Shown: piece after piece, positions 1 to 5,726 of the stretch | Position numbering within the stretch: the first letter of the stretch is position 1 | Layout of the letters: each line of letters opens with the position of its first letter | Source of the DNA: Sulfuricurvum sp. | Lineage (GTDB): Bacteria > Campylobacterota > Campylobacteria > Campylobacterales > Sulfurimonadaceae | DNA length: 5,867 nucleotides | Reading direction: 5' to 3' | NCBI GenBank assembly: GCA_024635855.1 | Contig: JAGXHZ010000074.1 | Coordinates: 1-5,867 of the forward strand | Program-made: the position numbers and the translations under genes | The notes under the pieces: model-generated | Databases searched by the model: none | Seen by the model: the letters and a program-made list of their open reading frames with translations, nothing else | Told to the model about the DNA's origin: nothing

Positions 1-1283
1 GCCGTAGGCAATGCACATCCCATGGCACCCATTCCACCTGAGAACAAGACTCTTTGTTGGTCTTTTGTTTCTAAGGATTGTGCAACCCACATTTGATGTT
101 GTCCTACATCGACACATACTGTATCATCCGAATTCAAGTGCTTAGCTATTTTATGGATAATTTTATTCGGAATTTTTTCTTGCTGGTCTATCCCGATAAT
201 GGATGAATATTTTTCTTTATACGATAAAACTTTATCTTGCCAAGATGAAATGTCATTACTAAAGCTGTTTTCATTCAATAGAATAAGAAAAGTTCTGATA
301 TCAGAATGAATTAGGGTATCAGCTTTTATTTTAGACCCTAATTCATGTATATCAATATCGATTTGAATGATTTTTGCTTCTCGTGCGAATGTTTTTAAAT
401 CTGTTCCCGTTTGTCTTGTATCGAGTCGTGAACCTAAAACAAGAATCAAGTCGGAATTTGCCAACGCCATATTTCCGTATCGGTTACCGTAAGATCCAAT
501 AAGTCCGAGATTATATTTATAATCGTCTTTTATAAGGTCTTTTCCCATCAGCGAGTAAACAAGTGGAATACTATTATTTTGCAAAAAATGATTAAGTTCA
601 TCACTTGCGTTTGAGATTCGTGCCCCACCTCCGACTAAAATAATCGGTCGCTTGGAGATATTAATTGCTTGAATGACTTGCTCCAAATCTTTTTCAATAT
701 CTTTTTTGTGTTGATAGCATTTGTATTCACTGCTTTCATAGAAAGAAGATTGCGATAAAGGGTCAAATTCAGATCTTTGGATATTCATAGGAATATCGAT
801 TAGAACAGGGCCCTTTCTCCCCTCTTGAGAGAGAAAATAACTTTTTTCAAGTTCATATCTCAAATTCGCTATATCATCAATCATCACGGCATATTTCGTA
901 ATAGGCTTGATAATACTAACGATATCGGTTTCTTGAAATCCTATCTGTCGTACCGGCTGATCATATTTATATTCATACGTATTCACTTGACCAGTAATAA
1001 AAAGAGTAGGAACTGAATCAAAAAAACAGCTTCCGATAGGCGTAATTAAATTGGTGGCCCCAGGTCCGCTTGTTGCTGTTGCGATTCCAGTTTTCCCAGT
1101 TACTCTAGCATACCCTTCTGCTGCAAAACCAGCACCTTGTTCATGTATTGTATTGACAATTTCAATCTTTGCATTTTTATCCAGAGAATCATAAAAATGA
1201 GCAACTGCTCCACCGATATAGCCAAACACTTTATCAATCTTTTGTTCGACTAGAAACTGAACAATATAATCCGATGCTTTCAT
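1..1283 (-). CDS. Acetolactate-synthase-like ThDP-dependent enzyme, candidate YerE-type sugar-branching enzyme (3' end beyond window)
   Basis: The frame is open for 427 codons and runs off the window edge, so roughly the last 130-150 residues of a ~560-residue family are missing. The N-terminal ThDP-binding domain shows GYIGGA near 21-26, the HEQGAG motif with the ThDP-activating glutamate at E48, AEGYAR, and SGPGATN. GFQETDIV follows at 115-122 and GPVLIDIP closes the domain. The central domain has VGGGA at 217-221 and LGSRLDTRQTG ending at 293. The C-terminal domain begins with VDVGQHQMW at 391-399 and SGGMGAMG at 415-422; the metal-binding GDG motif would lie outside. The start at 1283 forms ATGA with the rfbG stop and matches the usual family beginning; an in-frame ATG 12 bases upstream is less likely. 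Known: this family uses pyruvate and ThDP, often with FAD. Inferred from coupling to rfbFG: it transfers a two-carbon unit to a CDP-4-keto-6-deoxysugar as YerE does. A housekeeping IlvB role is less likely because no small subunit or ilv gene is visible. Confidence 0.9.
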   Translation of the reverse strand, partial: MKASDYIVQFLVEQKIDKVFGYIGGAVAHFYDSLDKNAKIEIVNTIHEQGAGFAAEGYARVTGKTGIATATSGPGATNLITPIGSCFFDSVPTLFITGQVNTYEYKYDQPVRQIGFQETDIVSIIKPITKYAVMIDDIANLRYELEKSYFLSQEGRKGPVLIDIPMNIQRSEFDPLSQSSFYESSEYKCYQHKKDIEKDLEQVIQAINISKRPIILVGGGARISNASDELNHFLQNNSIPLVYSLMGKDLIKDDYKYNLGLIGSYGNRYGNMALANSDLILVLGSRLDTRQTGTDLKTFAREAKIIQIDIDIHELGSKIKADTLIHSDIRTFLILLNENSFSNDISSWQDKVLSYKEKYSSIIGIDQQEKIPNKIIHKIAKHLNSDDTVCVDVGQHQMWVAQSLETKDQQRVLFSGGMGAMGCALPT

Positions 1284-2377
1284 ATACGTGTCCATTCTAA
1301 ATTTTTCTTTTTAGCATCTGCAACATAATGATTTAAATCATCAATTGTGCCGACGGTATTGTTCTCATAAAAACTCTTATACCACACTACCGTTTTTTCG
1401 AATGTTATTTCACTATCCCATACATCTTTCCATTTGAGTTGAATATGTGCTTTGGAACAATCAAGCTTGAGAAGATTAGCTTCATGCAATTGGTTTGGAT
1501 CACGTGTGATCTCATAATCAATTTTATCCCAATGTTTTTTAACATGATTGACAACCTCTTCGACATTAATACTCCCCTCATCACTTGGGCCGAAATTCCA
1601 TGCTTCTCCAAACTCTACTCTTTCTTCGAGCAATTTTTGTCCGATAGCGAGATAGCCGCTGAGTGGTTCAAGTACATGTTGCCATGGGCGAGTAGCATTG
1701 GGATTACGGATACTCACTTTTTTCCCTTGCGATACAGAGAGCATGATATCCGTCATTAGACGATCACGAGCCCAGTCACCGCCACCAATAACATTTCCCG
1801 CACGGCATGATGCCAAAAGAGTGTTATGTGATTTTTTGTATTCATGCGGATTAAAATAAGAGCTTCTATAAGAGTTAGCGAGTAAATCAGCGCAGCCTTT
1901 AGAGGAACTGTAGGGATCATAGCCACCCATTGGGTCGTTTTCACGGTAACCCCATATCCACTCGCGGTTTTCATACGCTTTATCGCTTGTGATATTCACT
2001 ATTGCCTTTACACCATTGGCTCGGCACGCTTCAAATACTTTTAGAGTTCCCATGACATTGGTCTCATAGGTCTCAATTGGATTTTCATAGGAAAGTCTTA
2101 CGAGCGGTTGAGCGGCTAAATGAAATACTATATCGGGCTTATAGCGTGTGAAGGCTTGGTTCAATTTATCCAAATCCCGTATATCGCCTATCACTGAAAT
2201 AATGTCAAGATTTAAAAGCTCTATATGACTTGGAGTAGTTGGGGCTTCGAGAGAGTAACCAACTACCTTTGCACCCATTTGATGAAGCCAATAAACAAGC
2301 CACGATCCTTTAAATCCAGTATGCCCAGTTACGAGAACAGTTTTGTCTTTATAAATACCGCCGAAAAGATTTTGCAT
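1280..2377 (-). CDS. rfbG: CDP-glucose 4,6-dehydratase
   Basis: Encodes a 365-residue cytosolic short-chain dehydrogenase/reductase that turns CDP-D-glucose into CDP-4-dehydro-6-deoxy-D-glucose, the branch point for CDP-linked dideoxy and branched sugars. The NAD-binding motif TGHTGFKGSW (17-26, with G18, G21 and G24) is the form typical of RfbG/DdhB. HLAAQPLVR follows at 86-94. The catalytic region has TSDKAY at 130-135 and the YSSSK motif with Y156 and K160. RAGNVIGGGDWA and RPWQHVLEP are family signatures in the C-terminal half. The start is taken at the ATG that forms TAATG with the rfbF stop, because GGAAAG lies 7 bases ahead of it. A TTG five codons upstream is open in frame but has no better support. 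The length is normal and the frame intact. The 3' end shares ATGA with the next gene, so the three genes are translationally coupled. Confidence 0.97.
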   Translation of the reverse strand: MQNLFGGIYKDKTVLVTGHTGFKGSWLVYWLHQMGAKVVGYSLEAPTTPSHIELLNLDIISVIGDIRDLDKLNQAFTRYKPDIVFHLAAQPLVRLSYENPIETYETNVMGTLKVFEACRANGVKAIVNITSDKAYENREWIWGYRENDPMGGYDPYSSSKGCADLLANSYRSSYFNPHEYKKSHNTLLASCRAGNVIGGGDWARDRLMTDIMLSVSQGKKVSIRNPNATRPWQHVLEPLSGYLAIGQKLLEERVEFGEAWNFGPSDEGSINVEEVVNHVKKHWDKIDYEITRDPNQLHEANLLKLDCSKAHIQLKWKDVWDSEITFEKTVVWYKSFYENNTVGTIDDLNHYVADAKKKNLEWTRI

Positions 2378-3150
2378 TACCAAACTTTCCAAGGTGCTTT
2401 ATTGGTATCCCAAAGTTTATTAAGATCATTTTTATCTTTTAAAGAATCCATAGGCGACCAAAAACCTTCATGTTTATAGGTAAATAATTCTCCATCAAGA
2501 GCAAGGTTTTTCAGTGGTGCTTGTTCAAATACAGTAGTATCGCCATCACAAATATAATCGAAAACCTTTGCTTCACAAACAAAGTAGCCGGCATTTATCC
2601 ATCCACCATCACCTTTTGGTTTTTCAAGAAAATGTGTTACCTTGTCATTATCTTCTATATTTAAAGCTCCAAATCTTCCCTCTGGCTGATTGGATGTCAT
2701 GGTCATTGCTTTGCCATGAGATTTGTGAAATTTTACCAGCTCTTCTATATTTATGTCACTTACTCCATCTCCATAAGTCAATAAGAATGGTTCATCACCT
2801 ATAAAATTTTGAGCTCTTTTTATTCTTCCTCCGGTCATACTGTTTAATCCAGTATCAAGAAGGGTTACTTTCCACGGTTCACTGGAGTTGTTTAGCACTT
2901 CCATCTTGCCGTTTTGCATATCAATAGTTACATCACTTTGGTGGAGAAAATAATTAGCAAAATACTCTTTGATAAAATAACCTTTGTAACCAAGAAGAAT
3001 GACAAATTCATTAAAACCATATTGAGAATAGGTCTTCATAATATGCCAAAGAATCGGTTTTCCACCTATATCGACCATTGGTTTTGGACGGACATCCGTT
3101 TCTTCCGATAAACGAGTTCCAAAGCCACCTGCTAATAATAATACTTTCAT
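2377..3150 (-). CDS. rfbF: Glucose-1-phosphate cytidylyltransferase
   Basis: Encodes 257 residues, the normal length for RfbF/DdhA. It joins CTP and alpha-D-glucose 1-phosphate to give CDP-D-glucose and pyrophosphate in the cytosol, supplying RfbG. The N-terminal nucleotidyltransferase signature is clear: LLAGGFGTRLSEET (about 5-18) followed by RPKPMVDIGGKP (21-32). TYGDGVSD (125-132) supplies the metal/nucleotide aspartate, EKPKGDGGWINAGYF (176-190) contains the sugar-phosphate-binding lysine region, and FWSPMDSLKD (230-239) is typical of this subfamily rather than of RfbA. The ATG is preceded by GGGA with a 7-base spacer. It is the first gene of the downstream module, with its own promoter about 40 bases upstream, and it ends in TAATG overlapping rfbG by one base. 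A glucose-1-phosphate thymidylyltransferase is unlikely given the wording and the rfbG partner. Confidence 0.97.
   Translation of the reverse strand: MKVLLLAGGFGTRLSEETDVRPKPMVDIGGKPILWHIMKTYSQYGFNEFVILLGYKGYFIKEYFANYFLHQSDVTIDMQNGKMEVLNNSSEPWKVTLLDTGLNSMTGGRIKRAQNFIGDEPFLLTYGDGVSDINIEELVKFHKSHGKAMTMTSNQPEGRFGALNIEDNDKVTHFLEKPKGDGGWINAGYFVCEAKVFDYICDGDTTVFEQAPLKNLALDGELFTYKHEGFWSPMDSLKDKNDLNKLWDTNKAPWKVW
2385..2390 (-). promoter_or_regulatory. Ribosome binding site that decides the rfbG start
   Basis: GGAAAG lies inside the last codons of rfbF with a 7-base spacer to the ATG at 2377. This supports the TAATG start over the in-frame TTG at 2392, which would place the site inside its own coding sequence. 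Confidence 0.6.
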
Positions 3151-3185
3151 TGTTTTTTCCCATCATTTAAATTTTTATTATTCTT

Positions 3186-3215
3186 ATTATACATTATTTT
3201 CTATCCAATTTGCAA
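3186..3215 (-). promoter_or_regulatory. Sigma-70-like promoter for rfbF-rfbG-ThDP enzyme
   Basis: A perfect TATAAT -10 box (3191-3186) lies 18 bases after TTGCAA (3215-3210), a 4/6 match to the -35 consensus. The implied start near 3179 gives a 5' leader of about 30 bases that contains the rfbF ribosome binding site. The -35 and spacer overlap the nonsense tail of the broken ugd stub. A promoter here fits the 657-base gap separating rfbF from rfbB. It is predicted from sequence only. Confidence 0.6.
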
Positions 3216-3290
3216 CCAAACAGTATATTTCCAACCATTCGAGAGTCCGACGTAGCCTGTTCCTGCTATGGCGATTTTACGACTCAGCAT
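3201..3290 (-). pseudogene. ugd: 5' stub of UDP-glucose 6-dehydrogenase
   Basis: A 29-codon reading frame starts MLSRK and runs into IAIAGTGYVGLSNG, the conserved NAD-binding N-terminus of UDP-glucose 6-dehydrogenases (GxGxxG as GTGYVG at about residues 10-15). After about residue 19 the match ends abruptly. The next ten codons (WKYTVWLQIG) do not resemble the expected continuation, which is usually a short hydrophobic helix with a Leu-Leu-Ala-Gln-like pattern, and a TAG follows. Intact enzymes of this family are roughly 390-450 residues, so over 90% is gone. No good ribosome binding site precedes the ATG. Seen: the motif and the break. Inferred: a deletion or recombination junction near 3233. 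Other nucleotide-sugar dehydrogenases share the fold, but the GTGYVGLSN wording favours Ugd. Confidence 0.75.
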
Positions 3291-3605
3291 TTACTGCTTC
3301 GCTTGTATTGAACTTTTAGAAGTGCTAACCAAATGGCACTTTCCACTTTGAGTTCTTATCATCGATTTTCTCCATGTGTTTGTCTGTAATAACTCTCCAA
3401 CTGCTCTACGAGTGCACATCATTCCCTACCGGGCACAAGGACCTCACGAGGTATTCAGCTTTTTTGCGCTTGATGAAATAGAGGGTTATCAACTCAATCT
3501 CCCCATCATATCAAAAGAATCAATATCCATTTTTGACACTGCAAACCACGAAATTAATTTTAAATTTCCAATGTTTAATTTTGAAATATTCATATCGTTC
3601 ACTCT
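3291..3605. other. Unrecognised non-coding or decayed stretch within the inter-module scar
   Basis: No intact gene is recognisable. On the minus strand the frame of the nuclease remnant continues for 34 codons after an ATG at 3593 and stops at 3489 (MNISKLNIGN... to MMGRLS). It no longer resembles the nuclease family and has only a weak upstream GAG. Below it, short frames are broken by stops. One encodes LYFIKRKKAEYL and ends at a TAG near 3408. Another reads CALVEQLESYYRQTHGENR between stops and looks like a protein tail of unknown origin. An imperfect hairpin (AAGTGC at 3320-3325, GCACTT at 3336-3341, 10-base loop) lacks a T-run. The upper part is very AT-rich (14 G/C of 60 in 3541-3600). 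The plus-strand frame at 3376-3615 is judged fortuitous. Confidence 0.45.
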
Positions 3606-3830
3606 TTTAATATAAAATTCTCACTCCAAATTATCTTTGCACTTCTGAAAAATGATAACATTTTTAGTCCAACTAATTTCTCCAACCAATGGTTGGAGTT
3701 TTTCATTTTCATGATATTCAAGGTAAAACTGTCTCATATTCCAGAGATTTTGGACACTAAAACCTTTCATCCCCACAAACTCTTTTTGAAGCTCAACTGA
3801 GAGATTTTTAACTTCTTTTATTATATTTCC
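3606..3830 (-). pseudogene. Broken fragment of a YhcG/DUF1016-type PD-(D/E)XK nuclease gene
   Basis: An open stretch from 3830 to a TGA at 3621-3623 encodes a piece of the N-terminal domain of the YhcG/DUF1016 family. Recognisable wording is LQKEF, GMKGFSVQNLW, MRQFYLEY, LQPLVGEISWTKN and FQKCKDNLE. Just past the TGA the same frame reads EFYIK, which is how the family normally continues after LER. The TGA therefore probably replaced an arginine CGA. Both the N-terminal helices expected before LQKEF and the whole C-terminal nuclease domain are missing, out of a protein normally about 330-380 residues long. The fragment begins inside the last 23 bases of rfbB in a different frame, so rfbB appears to have been joined to its interior. 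Known: the family is common in accessory and defence-related islands. No function remains here. Confidence 0.82.
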
Positions 3831-4860
3831 CTAAATACCACTCGATGGTTTTCACAATCCCAGTATCGAATGTTTCGTTTGCATGCCATCCCAATTCATT
3901 TTCCAGTTTGGTCGCATCGATAGCATAACGACGGTCGTGTCCTGCTCTGTCTTCTACATAGGTGATAAGTTCTTTATACGAAGCTGGATTCCCGCCTTCG
4001 CGGGAATGACGGGGGGACATTTCATCTAAAAGGCTACAAATACGCTCAACAATTTGATTGTTATTACGCTCATTGCGTCCACCGATGTTGTAGACTTCAC
4101 CTGATCTTCCGTTGTGATAAACAAGATCAATTCCTTTGCAGTGGTCTAATACATAGAGCCAGTCACGAATATTTTTACCGTCACCGTAGACGGGAATATT
4201 TTCGCCGGCAAGTGCTTTACGTATAACGGTCGGGATCAGTTTTTCGTTATGCTGTTTGGGACCGTAATTGTTAGAGCAGTTGGTAATGACCGTGTTCATT
4301 CCGTAGGTGTGATGGTAACTGCGGACGATCATGTCTGATCCTGCTTTTGATGCACTGTAAGGGCTGTTGGGTGCATAGGATGTCTCTTCTGTAAAGAGTC
4401 CTGTTTCTCCTAGAGTCCCGTAGACTTCATCGGTGCTGATATGGTGAAAACGTGGAGGATTGGATTCCGTATCGAGTACGGAATGACGATAGGTGAACGG
4501 TTTTTCCATCCATGCTTTGTAAGCAACATCGATGAGAATAAAACTTCCGTTGACATTGGTTTGAACAAAGACACCCGGATTTTTGATGCTGTTATCGACG
4601 TGACTCTCAGCAGCGAAATGAATCACGCCACGAATATCGTATTGGGTAAAAAGTGATTCGATGAGAGGACGGTCACAAATGTCCCCTTGGACAAAGATAT
4701 GACGATCATCTTGAGGAGCGTCGGAAAGATTTGCCATATCACCTGCGTAAGTGAGAAGGTCTAGGTTAATGAGACGAACATCTGGATATTTGTTTAAAAA
4801 ATAAGGGACGAAGTTACTCCCGATAAATCCGGCGCATCCGGTGACTAAAATAGTTTTCAT
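3808..4860 (-). CDS. rfbB: dTDP-glucose 4,6-dehydratase with two repeat-derived peptide insertions
   Basis: Encodes a 350-residue NAD-dependent SDR enzyme that converts dTDP-D-glucose to dTDP-4-dehydro-6-deoxy-D-glucose, step two of dTDP-L-rhamnose synthesis. It shows TGCAGFIGSN (7-16; G8, G11, G14), HFAAESHVDNS (81-91), STDEVYG with catalytic T143, D144 and E145, YSASK with Y168 and K172, and NNYGPKQ (197-203). EDRAGHDRRYAID (303-315) is a late signature. The start is the ATG forming ATGA with the rfbD stop; AGGAG lies 7 bases upstream and MKTILVTG is the standard beginning, so an ATG nine codons earlier is rejected. Residues 125-135 (RHSVLDTESNP) and 284-293 (RHSREGGNPAS region) are encoded by palindromic repeats and lie where the family varies in length, so activity is probably kept. 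The extreme C-terminus (after WYLGKY) overlaps the nuclease fragment and may be altered by that junction. Confidence 0.97.
   Translation of the reverse strand: MKTILVTGCAGFIGSNFVPYFLNKYPDVRLINLDLLTYAGDMANLSDAPQDDRHIFVQGDICDRPLIESLFTQYDIRGVIHFAAESHVDNSIKNPGVFVQTNVNGSFILIDVAYKAWMEKPFTYRHSVLDTESNPPRFHHISTDEVYGTLGETGLFTEETSYAPNSPYSASKAGSDMIVRSYHHTYGMNTVITNCSNNYGPKQHNEKLIPTVIRKALAGENIPVYGDGKNIRDWLYVLDHCKGIDLVYHNGRSGEVYNIGGRNERNNNQIVERICSLLDEMSPRHSREGGNPASYKELITYVEDRAGHDRRYAIDATKLENELGWHANETFDTGIVKTIEWYLGKYNKRS
3985..4011 (-). repeat. Palindromic repeat copy A inside rfbB
   Basis: The core 3988-4007 is a perfect inverted repeat: ATTCCCGC, a 4-base GAAG loop, then GCGGGAAT. The flanks CGTC and CCA are shared with copy B. 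The pattern ATTCCC-N8-GGGAAT matches the short dispersed palindromes known in several proteobacteria, such as the dRS3 repeat of Neisseria. Within rfbB it is read as RHSREGGNP (from residue 284). It sits in the variable segment between the helix ending LLDEM and the strand ELITYVEDR. Confidence 0.85.
4461..4488 (-). repeat. Palindromic repeat copy B inside rfbB
   Basis: A perfect inverted repeat of two 8-base arms (ATTCCGTA and TACGGAAT) with a 5-base loop occupies 4464-4484. It is flanked by the same CGTC and CCA as copy A but has different inner stem bases. It is read in the same phase as copy A and gives RHSVLDTESNP (residues 125-135), just before the conserved RFHHISTDEVYG. Shared flanks with diverged stems suggest members of one repeat family rather than a direct duplication. 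Confidence 0.8.
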
Positions 4861-5726
4861 ACTTTTTCTCCTAATTCTTTTAAACATTTACGGAGAGAAT
4901 CTCTCCAATAAGGAATAGTGATTTCAAAGTCATTTTTTATTTTTGCTTTGTTGAGTAAACTGTAATGGGGGCGAGATGCAGGTGTCGGGTACTGATCGGT
5001 GGTGATGGGATTTAAATTGCATTTGATATCGGAGAGTTCGAATATAGCGTGAGCAAAATCATACCAACTGATGGCACCTTCGTTACTGTAGTGATAAATC
5101 TCAGGTATGGTATTGTTGATTTGTGGAAGAATATCTAAAATCGCTTTGGCTAAATCCCGCGCGTAGGTTGGAGTTCCTACTTGATCGAAGATTACCCCTA
5201 AGGAATCGCGTTCTTTCCCTAAACGAAGCATGGTTTTTACAAAGTTAGCTCCAAACGTAGAATAGACCCATGAGGTACGAATGATGAGTGTATTTTTAGG
5301 TGCAACGTCTAAAATGGCGTTCTCACCATCACGTTTGGTTCGTCCGTAAACCCCTTGCGGATCGGTGGGATCGGTTTCGATGTAAGGAGAAAAATTTTTG
5401 CCATCAAACACATAATCAGTCGAAACGTGAATGAATGCAATGTCTTTCTTTTTGGCGATTTTTGCGAGCAATGATACGGCACGATGATTGATCGTGTTGG
5501 CAAGTTCTTCGTCGGATTCGGCACAATCTACAGCGGTGTAAGCGGCACAGTTGATGATGGCATCAAATGATTTATCCTCAAAGTAATCTTCCAGTTTGCA
5601 GAGATTGCTTAGATCAAGAGTATTACGATCGGCAAAGGTAAACTCGTGCTGTGGATAAAGAGTGTGAATGGCATGCAATTCGCTTCCAAGCTGTCCATTT
5701 GCACCCGTAACGAGAATTTTAGACAT
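4857..5726 (-). CDS. rfbD: dTDP-4-dehydrorhamnose reductase
   Basis: Encodes 289 residues, the usual RmlD/RfbD length. It reduces dTDP-4-dehydro-L-rhamnose to dTDP-L-rhamnose with NAD(P)H, the last step of the pathway, in the cytosol. Motifs are TGANGQLG (7-14), NCAAYTAVDCAE (59-70), VSTDYVFDG (101-109) and the catalytic YGRTK with Y127 and K131. RTSWVY follows at 150-155, then DQVGTPTYARDLA (181-193), and ASRPHYSLLN in the substrate-binding part. The ATG is preceded by GAAGGG with a 5-base spacer. The start overlaps the end of rfbC by 8 bases, and the stop TGA overlaps the rfbB start as ATGA, so rfbC, rfbD and rfbB are one transcription unit. No defect is seen. Confidence 0.97.
   Translation of the reverse strand: MSKILVTGANGQLGSELHAIHTLYPQHEFTFADRNTLDLSNLCKLEDYFEDKSFDAIINCAAYTAVDCAESDEELANTINHRAVSLLAKIAKKKDIAFIHVSTDYVFDGKNFSPYIETDPTDPQGVYGRTKRDGENAILDVAPKNTLIIRTSWVYSTFGANFVKTMLRLGKERDSLGVIFDQVGTPTYARDLAKAILDILPQINNTIPEIYHYSNEGAISWYDFAHAIFELSDIKCNLNPITTDQYPTPASRPHYSLLNKAKIKNDFEITIPYWRDSLRKCLKELGEKV
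4868..4872 (-). promoter_or_regulatory. Ribosome binding site that decides the rfbB start
   Basis: AGGAG lies 7 bases before the ATG at 4860, inside the 3' end of rfbD. It supports the start that gives MKTILVTG and rules against the in-frame ATG at 4887, which would add MFKRIRRKS. Confidence 0.7.

Noticed and set aside
825..1016. Plus-strand frame of 63 codons, and other opposite-strand or alternate-frame openings across the window.
   Set aside because: They lie entirely within clearly coding minus-strand genes and show no domain features; they are shadows.
2378..2392. TTG start for rfbG five codons upstream.
   Set aside because: The ATG at 2377 forms TAATG with the rfbF stop and has GGAAAG at a proper distance.
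3320..3341. AAGTGC...GCACTT hairpin, considered as an integron attC site or terminator.
   Set aside because: The arms are six bases with no T-run, and the attC core consensus (GTTRRRY) is not matched.
3376..3615. Plus-strand reading frame of 79 codons in the inter-module gap.
   Set aside because: It runs antisense to decayed minus-strand material, has no recognisable domain or ribosome binding site, and ends in AT-rich low-complexity codons.
3231..3690. CCAACCA occurring near both ends of the scar, considered as a target-site duplication or element end.
   Set aside because: It is only seven bases long, no transposase or longer terminal repeat accompanies it, and one copy is explained by coding sequence.
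3680..3703. Perfect 8-base hairpin (CTCCAACC, AAT, GGTTGGAG) followed by TTTTT on the plus strand, resembling an intrinsic terminator.
   Set aside because: No plus-strand gene precedes it, and in the direction of the operon no T-run follows. The bases encode the conserved LQPLVGEI part of the nuclease fragment, so the palindrome is probably fortuitous.
4861..4887. ATG nine codons upstream as the rfbB start.
   Set aside because: It adds MFKRIRRKS ahead of the canonical MKTILVTG and ignores the strong AGGAG placed for the ATG at 4860.
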